In this document: positions 10,479 to 22,957 of the stretch, piece after piece
How positions within the stretch are numbered: the stretch's first letter is position 1
Layout: every line of letters begins with the position of its first letter
Assembly (NCBI RefSeq): GCF_000485595.1
Contig: NW_014577128.1
Location: forward strand, 508,375-565,528
Direction of reading: 5' to 3'
Length of the DNA stretch: 57,154 nucleotides
Source of the DNA: Priapulus caudatus
Taxonomy: Eukaryota; Priapulida; Priapulimorpha; Priapulimorphida; Priapulidae
Notes under the pieces: model-generated
Told to the model about the DNA's origin: nothing
Seen by the model: the letters and a program-made list of their open reading frames with translations, nothing else
Database searches by the model: none
Program-made: the position numbers and the translations under genes

Positions 10479-10576
10479 TTATAATATTAAGAGTCTTGCG
10501 TCCATTGTGAAAAACTCCTAGTAACTCATAGAAACTGAATGTATCTAGAAGTCTTGTCATTAGCAGTATTTGTGTA

Positions 10577-11900
10577 ATGTACATTTACAATGTTTGTGCA
10601 ACTGCAGGACTGCCATTGCTTTTGGGAGCAAGGCACACTTTTAAGCCCTCTATCACATCTGCACTTGTTGCAAACCGTTCCCTGCGGACTTCAGAACCAC
10701 AGAAGGGCAAGGAATGTGTCAATTATATGGGTAGGTATATATGATTGAATCTCCTTTTCAGTCATATCTTAATGGCCATGTAAATCTGATCATATATTGA
10801 ACTTATTGTACTAAATTTATATATTGTTTGTGTGTAATATGTCAAGCATGAAAACTTGGCCAAAAAGAGTAGTACCCAGTTGATCCCTTAAAGTATTTAT
10901 TCAAGGAGCTCACATCAAATATAAGTGTGTAGCTGATAACACTGATTGCAAATACAGCAGCTGTGGGATTTGGTGCATTTAGGTTGTGGGTGCAAAAATA
11001 GTACTCAATTCCTTGTTATTTTGAAATTTTTGAGCACCTATATTTTAAGGGATTGGTTTATTTGATAACATGCAAATACCTAGAATGTATTAACAACTGA
11101 TCAAGTTGGGTAGTGCAGGTGAAGAGTCCTAAATGAGTGCACTGGGACTTGATTTAAAAAAAACTGTTTGGTATATATTTATATTAAAGTTCTGCACTAA
11201 GTTCCTATGCAGATTATAGCCTATGGTCTCAGCTACATATGAATGATAGAACATTATGGTTTGAGATACATGCTTTTGTACTTAACAAGTACATTAATAA
11301 GACTTTTCTACATTGTTTCTAAAAAAACGTATACTCTAGTCAAAATTGTAGCTGAAGTCACGTTTTTGCTTTTCTACATAGCTCATATACTATATTGTTG
11401 GCTCTCTGTTTATCATAGGTGAGCCCCTAACTGTATACACTGGTCACTGGAAGGCTGAGAAATATCTTGCACTTGGATTGCTGGGGCTGGTGCCAACAGC
11501 ACTCTTTGTACAGCATGCTGCAATTGATTACGCACTGGCTGCTGCCATGATCCTCCATGGCCATTGGTAAGGTCGTAATTTGTGCATAGGTTCCCATGCT
11601 AAGCTAAACAACATGATTGCACCTACATGCTGGAACTCTATTTTTGTCACCAACAAAATGTCGGAGGTTGTTGTCTGCTGTACGTGCTTTGCTATAAATA
11701 TAGCTGTATGTCATTGCAGGGGCATGAAGGCCATCATAGATGACTATGCCCACCAGGGCAAGAAGGGCAGAGCTGCAACACCTTTTTGGACAAACCTGTC
11801 GATCGGTGTGTCGGCCTTCACGTTTGCCACGCTCTGCTATTTCAATTACAATGATGTTGGAATCTGTGGAGCTGTTCGTTTGTTGTGGACTATCACATAA
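10577..11900 (+). CDS. SDHD: Succinate dehydrogenase complex subunit D (CybS), complete
   Basis: This is a membrane anchor of mitochondrial complex II, which passes electrons from succinate to ubiquinone in the inner membrane. Exons are 10,577-10,730, 11,419-11,566 and 11,720-11,900, with donors GTAGGT and GTAAGG. The sum is 483 nt, 160 residues (human 159). Residues 1-40 form a basic presequence. The core has EPLTVYTGHWKAEKYL (53-68), three membrane segments, the haem/quinone region MILHGHWGMKAIIDDY (95-110; H98 or H100 as haem ligand, D109-Y110 at the quinone site) and the signature LCYFNYNDVGICGAV (139-153). The start is the ATG that gives the family's length. An alternative is a CAG acceptor at 10,605-10,607 with an unseen upstream exon. 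It converges on PTPMT1. Confidence 0.95.
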
Positions 11901-13404
11901 ATCTCCAATATTGTAGAAATGGGCTTCTTTCCTTTGTATAAGTGTAGATGCTCACATGTTAACGGTACATATCTAATTTGCTAGGAACAATACTGATTCT
12001 AATATTGTGATGCAAAATAGACGACTATGTAACTGTTTCTTGTTCATTTCGGTCTGAAGAATGGCAACATGCAGCTGTTTGTATAAATCTATACATGCTA
12101 AATACTGGTCAAAAGGTCATGGTAGTTCGCTTGTGGTTTGAAACAACAATCTAGGAGTGATGTTGTTTGCACTTTACATGTAAATGACATGAACTGCATT
12201 AGGTGTCTAAGCAATGTTGTGTTAACATTTTATTTCTCACTAATATGATGCCAGTACACATAAAATGTGTATCACGAAAGTATAGGTTACCAATTCTGTT
12301 TCCCTGTATTGACCACATAAAACAAATTACATGATAGAAATTATGTGCATGATCTATTTATTTTAGAGTTCTCGTCTGTTGCATAAATCTGGCTGCTAGT
12401 TAGTTAGTGCTTGCACTACACTTCAAGAACTATAATATAATGTAATGTGTTTCAAACATCGTTAAAAACAGTACTAGCAACTGAGGTTCATTCATTCATT
12501 AAACTGATTTACATTACCAGAAAACTACGTTGTTTAATTTAATTATTTGGCCTATCACAAACTGCTGAAATGGCCTATTGAGCAATATTGTGTCAGTGTC
12601 TGTACAGCATATACTTGTACAGACACGACATAGTTTTTGTACCATTTTTTGTCTCCATGTACTACAAGTGATAAGTTCTACACTGCAATTAGCCTACCAT
12701 ACTGGCAAGTCCTAAGTATTATTACTTGACACCCTTACACTTATTATTAGACATTGGTTTGTCTTAATTATCATGGATCTACAGTTGTATGTATGTGTGT
12801 ATATATATAGTACACTGTAACATATACACTATACATAGTAAGATTCCTAATCGTTTCCATTAATAGACTAAACAAGTGCAGCATAATGCGAGTGTTTATT
12901 TTGATTGGAATTCCACTGCTGTAGATGTTAATGCTAACGTTGCTGTCCGATGCTGTTATCTGTTTTCTGTTTGTAAAAAGAACAGTGTGTAAGTGTTGAA
13001 CTACCCCAAGCTATGGCATTCCTCCCAGCAGTGTGCTATAGGTAATTTAAGTAGTTATCAGTTCTCAAATTCCTGCTGTGCATCCCCAGCATTACAACCT
13101 ACTAGTATTGCATATTCTCTGGATATACATCAACACAAGCTGCACGTGAGGCAAGAATGTGATTTAACATGTTAATATGTTGTTCAAGTTTATATTAATG
13201 ATAAACTATAAGTTAGGAAGTGAATCATGATTTACCTCCCTGCCCCTTAACCTTTAATCCCCAGTTTATCAGTTAATCACTGATAAGCAGTGGAAACGCT
13301 CCGCAATTTTTATAGTGATAGTCTTCTATATAATACATTCTATTGCAGTAATGCACTGATAAAATGTGATTTACATCATATATTTTAAAAGTAACTTCTT
13401 GCTA
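11901..13404. other. Convergent 3' intergenic region between SDHD and PTPMT1
   Basis: Contains the 3' UTR of SDHD and, on the other strand, that of PTPMT1. A minus-strand AATAAA (TTTATT at about 12,894-12,899) is one candidate poly(A) signal for PTPMT1. No clear SDHD signal is seen. No other gene or element is recognised. Confidence 0.6.
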
Positions 13405-14472
13405 TTAGGTTTCCTGCTGTAGCTGTTCACGTAGCGTCTTTATGTTGTTAGCATAAAATTGGTGTATTTCTATGTCCTGTGCGCTACGTATCACGATGTG
13501 TGGCCGCTTTTCTTTGATGTACGTAACCGCTTCTTCTGGAGTCCACAGATGCAGCTGAAAGATGAAGCACTAAGAATTAATTCTCTTCTTTAAATCTCAA
13601 TTTCTCACAGTTTTTACCAATAAGCAATTTTCTCCAGCCTCACCCAATTTTGCTCACATCTTTGGAATGCAAATGTCACACGCTTGTTGCTAAACCACTG
13701 TACACCCACTGCTTATTGTATATAATGATAGTCGTAGTTCATAGTAGTGTTGACAGCAATCACTCAACATTTTTAAGCGGTTATTGATTGCAACAACCAC
13801 CCGGACACTTGCCTGCATCAGGTAACATGTAACTATAGTCGCACTTCTGCTCCGGCCGGCCTTGCAGTGCACATACACGCTGTTCTCTGTGTTGCGGAAG
13901 CTGTTTAAAAATTCTACAGCTCGGTGTAGCTGCTCTTGGCTTGGTGATCCAACCATGTCTGGGCAGGTCAACCTTAGCTGGGCTACACCAAGTGCAGCCC
14001 ACTCCTGTAAATGCACAAGTAGCACAGGATAGCAGGAGTAATGAGGTTTCTGATCATTCGTTTCTAAGTACGAAAGGTTGGTACATGCTCAATATGGTTC
14101 CAAATTAGGCACGTTAAATATGCAATATTTCCACATTTTAGAGTAGACGTGTTTAGAATATACATGATCGTCACATTTGTAATAATTCTTGTACCATTCA
14201 ACTTGCCAACACTTATAACTACAAGTCACAGCTGCACATATTCCCCTTCAGCTGTACACTATCGACCTTTTCCATATGCCAAGCGATGACAGATGACAAG
14301 TTATTTAACTGAAGATCAAATGCATTTAGTTAATCAAATACATGGGACCGATTTGTAAAAAATAACACCGTAACACAAATGTTATACTCACATCTTTGGT
14401 ATTAACGAAGTATTCTAATTCATGATCTTCGTTACACGTTATAATCCCCTTGACTTTCTCATCCTCTACAAG
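13405..14472 (-). CDS. PTPMT1: Mitochondrial protein-tyrosine phosphatase PTPMT1, N-terminal exon missing
   Basis: PTPMT1 removes the phosphate from phosphatidylglycerophosphate in cardiolipin synthesis on the inner mitochondrial membrane. Minus-strand exons are 14,392-14,472 (27 codons, LVEDEKVKGIITCNEDHELE), 13,813-14,004 (64 codons) and 13,405-13,554 (49 residues plus stop). All are phase 0. The second exon holds EWAALGVAQLRL, the likely general acid D in TCPDM, and the catalytic loop VHCKAGRSRSATIV (HC-x5-R). The last exon continues LHLWTPEEAV, as in the family. The intron after LMQ begins GCAAGT, a GC-AG intron. The 140 residues seen leave about 60 residues (human 201), including the W-Y-x-R-I-D region, unaccounted for. 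I searched 14,473-16,080 and did not find that exon. It may lie in or beyond the disordered block at 16-35 kb. Confidence 0.9.
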
Positions 14473-14751
14473 CTAAGATGACAAAACAAAGTAAAGATAA
14501 TGATTACATAATAAAAAAAAAAATAATCTATATATATAAAGTTGTTCAGCCGAATTAGTTCGCACTCGCATAACTAGACAACTCTGCAGCCTAGAGGAAA
14601 ACTAAAGATATTTTCAGAATCAGCACGTCTGGGAGGTGGTTCTGGCCGAAACATTTAAAAAAGTTAAAAATTCATAAAAATTCTATTCATCAATAGATGG
14701 CGGTGCGTACAGATTAACATCACGTACGTGTGAATCCATGGGGTATATATA
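14473..14751. other. Upstream side of the first PTPMT1 exon seen
   Basis: Intron or 5' sequence of PTPMT1, AT-rich, with an A run at 14,513-14,522. No exon is recognised. Confidence 0.5.
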
Positions 14752-14832
14752 CCCTTAATGGCGCAGTGGCCTAATCGCTAGAACATCCGTCTCCTACATC
14801 GGGATTCCGGGTTTGAGTCCCAGCTGGGGAAC
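14752..14832 (+). mobile_element. tRNA-Arg-derived SINE head or tRNA pseudogene
   Basis: A-box-like TGGCGCAGTGGCCTAATCG, an anticodon arm CGTCTCCTACA, and B-box GGGTTTGAGTCCC, followed by AGCTGGGGA. The layout matches tRNA-Arg with a CCT anticodon. The 5' acceptor side (CCCTTAA) does not pair with the 3' side, and simple repeats follow, so this is more likely a SINE than a working tRNA. Confidence 0.7.
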
Positions 14833-14937
14833 TTATTTTGCCCTTTTTTCCCATTTACCTACCTCTAGTATGTATTATTTTTAATTGTTTACTTTTTACT
14901 TTAATGTCTTATCTTTTGATTTCTTATTTTTTACTGT

Positions 14938-15095
14938 TTGGGATGGGATGGCATGGGATGGGATGGCATGGGATGGCATGGCGTGCGATGGGATGGCATG
15001 GCATGGCCTGAGATGGGATGGGATGGGATATGGGACGAAATGAGATGGGATGGGATGCGGTGGGATGGGATATGGCATGGAATGGGATGGATGCA
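14938..15095. repeat. GGGATGGCAT-type minisatellite
   Basis: Short 5-10 bp units (GGGATGGGAT, GGCATGGGAT) are repeated for about 150 bp directly downstream of the tRNA-like segment. This is consistent with the expanded tail of a SINE. Confidence 0.9.
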
Positions 15096-16080
15096 TGGAT
15101 AGATAGATAGTTAGATTTTTTGAGTATTTTCCTTTCAACCAAGCGATCACCAACTGAGTTCCCCGGGCAACGCCGGGTATCCCGCTAGTATATATATAAT
15201 AACGTATCTGTAAATTTTGTTGTAATATTAACACTACTCAGCACAATATATTTGTTGAAAATGAAAAACTTAGTATACTACTTAGTAGTAATACTATTTT
15301 GTTTTAGGGAAGTATATCGAACAAATATCATCGATATATCAAAAATAAAAATTCTAACAGCAACAACAAACAAGTGCCGCATAGCGACAGCGCTCATCTA
15401 ACGTCTACTGCGATGACTCTGTGGTGGAGTGTTGGGATTCTAGTAAACCCTGTTAGTCCCAAATGTGTTCACATACACGCCGAAACAGTGGAATGCACAG
15501 GGATGGTATCAGGGACCTTCTCAAAAGAATGTATCGTTGGGATCCCCGTATGAAAGTTGCCACGGATGGGCTACGTTTAAGTGTCTTCAGATTAATAGAT
15601 GGAAGCTCCCATCATACGTAGTATAGGCACTGTAGCAACACTATCTGGCAAGACAGAATAGGTAAGCACTCATCCATTTACCTACGCAAGCGCTACAGGC
15701 TGCGCAATAGAAGCTGCCACCTGTAACCAATTAAGGCAAAAACTCCACAGTACTACAACACATGACATGGCAGTACCACTGAGTGGCATACGTACATGTA
15801 ATCCTGAACTACAGAATGCATATAAATTATACGATTTAAGGAGCTTAAACCTTCTTAACCAAATTTAGCTTTGAATTTCACTGTGACATTGTAGCCTCAT
15901 TACATCCAGATGTATAGATCTACTAGCAAACCCGCAGTCAAATTCTTTTAACAGACGTCAACAAATCCATGTTAACCGCTCTTGAGGGTCAAAAGTTATC
16001 TGACACTTACTCTTCGCATGTCAGCAGAAAGTAGATTTCAATGGTCCTTTCATAATCCATAAAAATGCCTAGTCACCGCT
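15096..16080. other. Spacer between the minisatellite and the X repeat
   Basis: Apart from the weak kinase-like stretch at 15.5 kb I see no gene. 15,160-15,185 has CCCGGGC/CGGGTATCCCG, a short inverted motif. Confidence 0.5.
15500..15621 (+). pseudogene. Possible protein-kinase C-lobe fragment (weak)
   Basis: After an acceptor-like GGAATGCACAG, the frame reads DGIRDLLKRMYRWDPRMKVA and then TDGLRLSVF, ending at a TAG near 15,619. The LL-x-R-M-x-x-W-D-P pattern resembles subdomain XI of CMGC-type kinases, but the conserved arginine after it is absent and there is no upstream kinase exon. Chance resemblance is quite possible. Confidence 0.2.
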
Positions 16081-16525
16081 GAAACAAAAAAGTTTCAATC
16101 GCTCCGTCAGACCATGTCCTCAGAAAGTCTAAAATCTGCCCTGTGCCATTGACCTTTGACCTGTGACGCTCCAATTTCGGCACAGTGATGGCTTTCTACC
16201 ATGATGCTTACACCAACTATCACGAGCCTATGGTCGCAGCCGTTTAGATTTGTGCCGAATTCTGCATTCCTCCCTACTTACTTTAAGAGTGAATTGTCCC
16301 CTTCTTTAGCCACTCTTGACTTTGACCCTTGACCCCCAGCTTCGACAGCCCAACTCGTTTTGACGATCCCCAATGTGCCGAATATCGTGACGTACGTCGA
16401 GCGTTTAAGATTGTGCCAACTGTTGACGACGGACGACGGACGACCGCGACGGACGGACGGACGGACGGACGATACCCCCCCCCCCAAGAGATTCTACAAG
16501 CGGCATCTGACTATGTCAGATGAGC
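16081..16525. mobile_element. GACGGACG-type non-autonomous element end
   Basis: Sequence with CTTGACTTTGACCCTTGACC, a GACGACGGACGG run (16,423-16,470) and ATCTGACTATGTCAGATGAGC at the right end. The GACGGACG run followed by a small palindrome and a GTGAGCTAAAAA-like end also marks the elements at 24.77-24.92 kb and 41.9 kb, so the three ends look related. No protein is coded. Confidence 0.55.
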
Positions 16526-19500
16526 AAAAATTCAGTAAGTATATGCAACAAAACACTATATTGTACCTGCCTGCTTGTTCATACTCCTGAATGGCAGTGC
16601 ACGCTAATATTACATGCTTGTCTATTCTGTTGAACCAGCACCTCCATGATATCTTCCCATTACACATTGCTATAGTAACGTCGGATTAGAATATAAACCT
16701 TGCCATTTTGCTGAAAATCATAATATCAGTACATATTGACAATAATAATTATATCAAGAGCGTATAAAGAAAGAGGCGTACAACAGTGAAATGCTGAAAC
16801 CATGTTGCAGTATTAGTCGAATTGATAAATTTTCCCCTTTTATTTTGACGATTGCGTAGAGGCATCGTAGGGACAAGCGGTTGTTTTACATTAGCAAGGT
16901 AGGACAGTCTACCAATAATCCGCAAAAATCGTCAAAATAAAACGGTAACAGTTTCTTAATTCGACTAATACGCAACATGCCTATGTTTCAGCATTTCACC
17001 GTTGTACGCTCTCCTCTTATATACCTCTGTGATTATATCAATATATCCACAAATAAGTGATATCAGAAGTCCAGCTGTGTTATTAGGTCATAGAAAAAGG
17101 GTATAAAAGTGATGCGCGCTAGGAAAGTCATGATTTTAATGTCTGACACTCGTGCGTTTTTAGTTATTTGCATTAAACAAACATTGGCAAAATACTCAAT
17201 GAAATGACAACAGTCGTATTGTGTAAATGTTTCTGTAAACCCGACACGCACCAATGAATTAAAGTACGATGTTAGTGAAGAGATTATAGATCAAAAACCT
17301 AGACTAATAGTAGTACTATCGTAACTATGTTAAATATAGGCAACTTATCACCCCTCTTAGCTGATCTCAATAAGCGCGCGAAATTCCGATTGGCTTAATA
17401 ACTTATACGGTAACTGTATAGCTATCAGGAGTAGATATAGGGAAGGAGTGTGACTTCAATAAACAGATGAAATTCGTCATTTACTAGCCTTATAATACCT
17501 ACGATTTACTACGCGTAACTCATCCAACTTGGCTCAAATCGTACACACGTACATTCGTCTAGCATCGTGCGAAATCGTTCCTCGTATACACCCGCAATCC
17601 GGGATACAGACTAACACGTACGACACGGTTTTCCATTCGTTGGCTAACAAACTCGATGCGTCGGAGCCTTATTGAAACAAAAGCAGCTACTAATAAAACA
17701 TAAATCTGGGCATCACTTCAGACATATACCTAAGCATGGATTGCACCGCCTACCGGACACTGAGCAGCGTCAGACTGCCTGCCACGCTCACACTACAGCA
17801 TGTATATATATATATATACATGTATACCAACACATATATAACCCCCATGGTGTATACCTCACCGACCGAGCTTTTCCACTCGCGTTTTCAACTCAGCTTC
17901 AACTCTGGTGTTCCTGTAGTGGAGCTACTTTCTTTGTGAGCGTGGTGGGGCTAATCTTGATCCTGTGCAGTTACCGGATAGTTGAGTTGTTGTGCAAACT
18001 AATACCGTTAATTCGACCAGAACTGAAACAAATACACGGGCGGTCAGGGCGATTTGGCCCAAAATGCCATAAAAGAGCCCCTTAAATTTGCATAAGAGTT
18101 CAATGCAAACCAAAATTTAGTGACGTATCTATTCAAGCACGCGACTTCTTTTTTTTTCCCGTTCGACCTGCAGTAAAGCTTCTGGAAGATCCTAGTACTA
18201 TACTACTTGATAAATGATGGTACATAAAAAATTCATTCTTAATCTCCATCAGAAATATTTTTTAAACGTTTATTAACTAATGTGTTCCCAATTTGTCCGG
18301 GACAAGGAGTCTATGTCGACAAGTTATTCTAGATCTCTTGGCAATGCCGACGACAACCTGAAAATTTTTAGTCATTGAATATTCCTATAACATCCTTTAC
18401 CATAACGGCGTTCTATGCATAGAATGTGTAATGGTCAAAATGTTATTGGTGACACTACAGGTGTGCGCGGCTGGCTGTTTTCGCGACTTTCAAAATAAAG
18501 TGAGAATCGTCGTGCCATTAGTCGCCCTGGCCTCAAAGATGTTATCAGTCCTGAATATTTGACATTTGAGTCAATAAACTTCTGAGTAAATCACAATACA
18601 TGAGTAAATCTGTCTTTTTTCATCACAGGCGGCTAGTCGTTGCTGCAATACGACGACTTTCGATTACAATTGATCACTGGGACATCATCTACTTCTGACT
18701 TGCTGGTGATCAAATTATGAATAATAATATATTAATTATATTGTAATACTAAGCACCACAATACAAGCACTGAACTTACATAATATAATTATGTTAAATA
18801 ACCACAAAAGTTTACCTACCATGTCTAATGTTTTCTCGTCTTTTGTATATTATTTAGTATTAACCTTACTTTGTCAGGTCCCTACTTCCATAATCTTACA
18901 GAGCTGACAAAGCATCAAACTTGCAAGTTTAGCCTATGGTAGTACTATAAATATTAGAGGGGTCCCTTGCCAATGTAAGTATAGCAGTCCTCGCCAAAAG
19001 CGTCGGACCGTCGACAAAATGGGTATTTTCACGGTCCGACAAGAAATTGCTTACCAGACCGGTGTGCCAGTCACATTCTATAACTAACTTACGCCGAGGC
19101 TTACGGGTTATGCGATTAGCCACACACTATGCCTAACTCTAATATCCCTGCCATGGTATCTATATACGCGTGTACCAATAATCATATGGTAGTGGAGAAA
19201 GCCGATAGGAAGAGATGTGTATTGATAAGATAGAGAAAATGATGACATGCACGTGTGTTGTGAACTATCTGGGAAGTTATATTTACCATCTGAATTATCA
19301 CCTGGATCACACAACTGGACAAGGCAAAGCTGAAATCAGTGAAACCTACATTTAATGACAAAGCTGGCAACGCAATGCTTGCTGATGTACGGCGTCACGA
19401 AATGGATGAACAAAATAAACGATCGTAATTTTCAGCTTATACTGGACGGTCAACAAACATAGCTCGGACTGAGCAAGGAAAGCATATATATGTATCATAT

Positions 19501-20990
19501 GTCCACAAACGGAAAAGCACAGAGATTGACAGTGTTTTAAGTTTCAATATTTTTTGGTCAGTAACGATATCATTCGGTCTGATCATCATTATTTTACTGG
19601 ACCGAATGTCCAGTAAGGATTTTGTCTTTTGGCAAGGTGATATAGAAGGAATTACAGATGATTAAATGTCGATACCGCGCCGCCTGCGTGTACTGCGCGT
19701 TGTATACAGTCTTGTCCCCCCCTGCACAACGCTATAGGAACATGAAAGTGGTATTATCTCTCATATCTTGCCAAACAACTTGAGCTACATTTCTAAAAAT
19801 CTAATTAAATATAAACACATGTCTTAGCTAAATCCCCGTGAATTATGGTTATTGAATCACGAACAGTTTACTTAATTCGCAAAAATATATGCCACGTATC
19901 GCTGCATAGGCTTAATATATATCCGCGCTATGCCTACGATAGTGTACCTAACTCTAATCACTCGCGAACGATGAGTACATTTTCTAAAAATTCTAAGATA
20001 CATATTAAACACATGTCTTAGTTGTGTCTGCAGTTGAATTTGATTATTAAAGCACAAATAGTTTAACTTAATTACCAAAAAATATCGCACGTATCGCTCA
20101 AGCTAACATATACGTCGGCTATGGCCGAGATAGTGTTGCTAACTATAATATCTCCGAAGAGATTGTTGTTACATTTCAAAATTCTAGATCCTATAACACA
20201 TGTCTTAGCTAACTCTCTGTGATTCGCCCGACTCAAACCCCCCTACCGCCGCCCCCTTACTGTGTGTACTCAAGCTTGCTATGTTTGATTGTATTCGCGG
20301 GCGCGGCTAACCCGTTAGGTTAGGGTAGGGTTAGGTGGGATTAGGGGCACGCCTAACTAATACGAAATCTAATTTACTACCAAAATTCTTAATGTTTCTA
20401 TACTCTCTTTCCCTATTAGGTTTTTGCCGCAGTTTTTCTGTAAATGTCCGTCCAAATCCTACGTGCAACCATATACGCTGCCGCGCCATTTTCTCTTGTC
20501 GGCGGCACTGTGCACGCCTACACGTCTATATATATATATCTATTACTATTACTAGTAACTATATATATCACCGGTGAAAAAACGATAATTGAGCTACTGG
20601 TCCTGCAGGACCAGTGCCTCTGAGGGGGTGGGGGGGTGAAGCACTGGTTTGTCAGTAGGCAGCTGGTCCAGGATTTTGTCGTAGCAAAGTGAATGACTCG
20701 AATGTGGACCTTTTTATATGGGGGGACTGGTGGGCAATTTTGGTGAGTTTCCCCCCATGTGCATCTAAGGTATCTTAAAATTATATTTTTCCCATCGCTT
20801 TTGGATAGCAGTAACACTGATGCCGTGCAATTCGGAACAAGTCCAGTCGATTTAAAGAATCAGCGGTCTCTGAGACGCCATTATTCCTATAAATTATCAT
20901 ATTTTATTACGCGATTGCTGATGGTCGATCCAGTATATTATGAATTAGCAGAGTTTAACAGCATGACCTAGAAAATCGACACACGATGGA
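16440..20990. repeat. Large repeat segment X, copy 1
   Basis: About 4.5 kb that matches 24,865-29,505 in order and orientation, from ATCTGACTATGTCAGATGAG through to the AAAATCGA motif near 20,970. Differences are mainly scattered one-base indels with few clean substitutions. Landmarks shared by both copies: the GCATTTCACCGTTGTACGCT foldback, GGAAGATC with ATAAATGATGGTACATAAAA, a degenerate hAT-like coding stretch (about 19,310-19,560 here), the palindrome CTGGTCCTGCAGGACCAG, and the interrupted telomere-like tract at 20,315-20,340. No intact gene is present. Confidence 0.85.
16745..17042. repeat. Foldback inside segment X (copy 1)
   Basis: The arms carry AGTGAAATGCTGAAAC with TTATTTTGACGATT, and their inverses are AATCGTCAAAATAAAAC with GTTTCAGCATTTCAC. 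The same structure, with longer clean arms, is at 25,128-25,438. Confidence 0.75.
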
Positions 20991-22120
20991 GAGGTTTGGT
21001 GTCCTTCGCATGGACTTTAGGCTTCGAATTTGACTATTTTTCGTCTTATATTTGATTAAATCTTACATAATTTCATAGAAATTAATGTACGAAGTTAGTA
21101 GAGAATAACAAAATAATCAAGTTTGGTAATTTTTTATTTCGTGTGGGCAGCCTACAAATTACTTTTTTTTACGAGAGGTCTTTTGATATTTGTATAAAAA
21201 AGAGCTCTCGTATTTTTTTACGGAGCTATTTTAGCTTGGCCAAGCTACTTTTGCATACCATGATATTTGTTAAAATTCTTCATAATTTTGAATGCATTGA
21301 CCTCTAATATCATTCATCAGCTAGATTTCAGCACTCGCACCAGTATCAGACTATCAGGTGTTAGAAATCGTCTAACAAATACATTGCGTCACATTTTTTA
21401 ATGTCATTCACTCGACCGAACAATCAGCATTCTTATTCAATTAATTCACACAGACATGCATACAGACAGTACACATAGTTTTAGTTACTTTGAGTATGTT
21501 AAAATAAAACGTGTACTGGAATCTCGGAATGTCGGGAGCTCTGGGTATAGGTTTACTTTCGTATTTTCTCCTCCCAGTCCAATTTAACACCCATGCATAG
21601 TCAATGCTGCCGCATATCTGCGAAAGCTACAAGTGCCTAGAATCTGTTAAGTATATACTAGAGTTTACATTGCTTCTAGATATCTAATGAATAAAAAATC
21701 CACTATTCCACATTCCACTTTCCAATAGTCCACACTGAAAAGTGCGAATCAGTTTACAGCTTGGATTACGTGCGTTGTCATGTCACTGGTCGTGCCCTCA
21801 CTCCCCACGATAACCCTGCGATATAAAAACTATATTGTAAAAACTAAATGCTCGGCCGCCATCGATTTCTTAGACCGTCGCGGGATTTTGTTCGTGTGGC
21901 GAATTATGTTTGAGGAGTTCATGCAGCTCCTAGAAGTTCTGGATACCCGTCTACGTTGAGGAACGGTGCGTATTATGCGCCCCGTTACAGTCTGTAATTT
22001 TTCGGGCTGGCTGTGCGGCGATTATCTAGTCGCCTCACCGGACCTAGCTGACAGAAAAAAAAAAAAAAAACAAAAAAAAAAAAAAAAAAAGACAACAAAA
22101 AAAAAAAAGAAAAAAAAAAA

Positions 22121-22195
<75 letters not shown>

Positions 22196-22213
22196 GAAAG
22201 ACAAAAAAAAAAG

Positions 22214-22269
<56 letters not shown>

Positions 22270-22957
22270 AGCAAGCGAGTCGCCGTAGATTTTTCTAATC
22301 GCCACTGGCGACTGGGCGCGACGCGCTAGGTTTTTCTCACGCTGTATATATATATTAAATATTGTAAGCGTGGCAACAGTGAACGCCGCGAGAGCAATGG
22401 CCGCGGTCAGCGTATATGGTTGGCACGAGGATTTGAACAAAATTTATAGGAAACTGTCGGCAATAATAGGTGAGCGAGGCACAGGCAGCACCAGGCACAC
22501 ATCCACAGGCACAGGCACTGAAGCGTTTCAATAAAATCATAATGCTACATAATCACGATCTATTACTACAAATGCTTAATGTTTCTATATTTTCTCTCTT
22601 TCACCTATTATTGCCAACAGTTTCCTATACATTTGCCGAATCTTATTGCAACCATATAACGCTGGCGCGCCGCGCGTGTATTTTTTCCTAGTAATCAAGA
22701 CATAGGGTCTTAGCGAGCGCTTGCCATTGGTTGATACATCACGTGCGCTCAATACTGCCTGTGTTTCTGGTGCATTCACATGCATTGTGACCCTAACCTA
22801 ACCCTAACCGTAACTCAACTTCTAACCAAATCCTATTTAAAAATATATATATAACAAATTTAATTGTTATTGTTGTCCAATTCAATTGTTGTTATTAAAG
22901 TGTTGTACAATAAATCATGCGTTAAATTGGAACAAATGTTAAACGAATAAAGTAGGC
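20991..22957. repeat. Large repeat segment Y, copy 1, ending at an N gap
   Basis: Starts at GTCCTTCGCATGGACTTTAG and matches 23,150-24,768 and 29,505-31,290. It includes the AGAGCTCTCGTA hairpin, GCTTCTAGATATCTAA, GGCCGCCATCGATTTCTTAG and the inverted arms around CTGTCGGCAATAATAGGTGA. It is interrupted by an anomalous A-rich stretch (22,055-22,270) that the other copies lack. It runs straight into the gap. Confidence 0.85.
22055..22270. repeat. About 215-nt poly(A) stretch broken by single C or G bases
   Basis: Nearly pure A from 22,055 to 22,270, sitting between GACCTAGCTGACA and GCAAGCGAGTCGCC. In the two sister copies those flanks are directly joined (CAGCTGACACAAGCAAGCAG at about 24,220 and the equivalent at 30,590). 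This looks like a base-calling or consensus artefact rather than a biological insertion. Lysine- or phenylalanine-only frames across it are not genes. Confidence 0.8.

Noticed and set aside
10130-10480. Self-splicing intron or hammerhead ribozyme
   Set aside because: I looked for group I or II core motifs and for a CUGAUGA...GAAA core among the hairpins and saw none intact.
14752-14832. Functional tRNA-Arg gene
   Set aside because: The acceptor stem does not pair and the segment is followed by a simple-repeat tail, so a SINE is more likely.
17672-18085. 137-codon frame with YIYIYMY and hydrophobic stretches
   Set aside because: It lies in repeat segment X, is not open in the sister copy and includes a TATATA microsatellite.
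21966-22440. Long lysine-only and phenylalanine-only frames
   Set aside because: They are translations of the anomalous poly(A) stretch.
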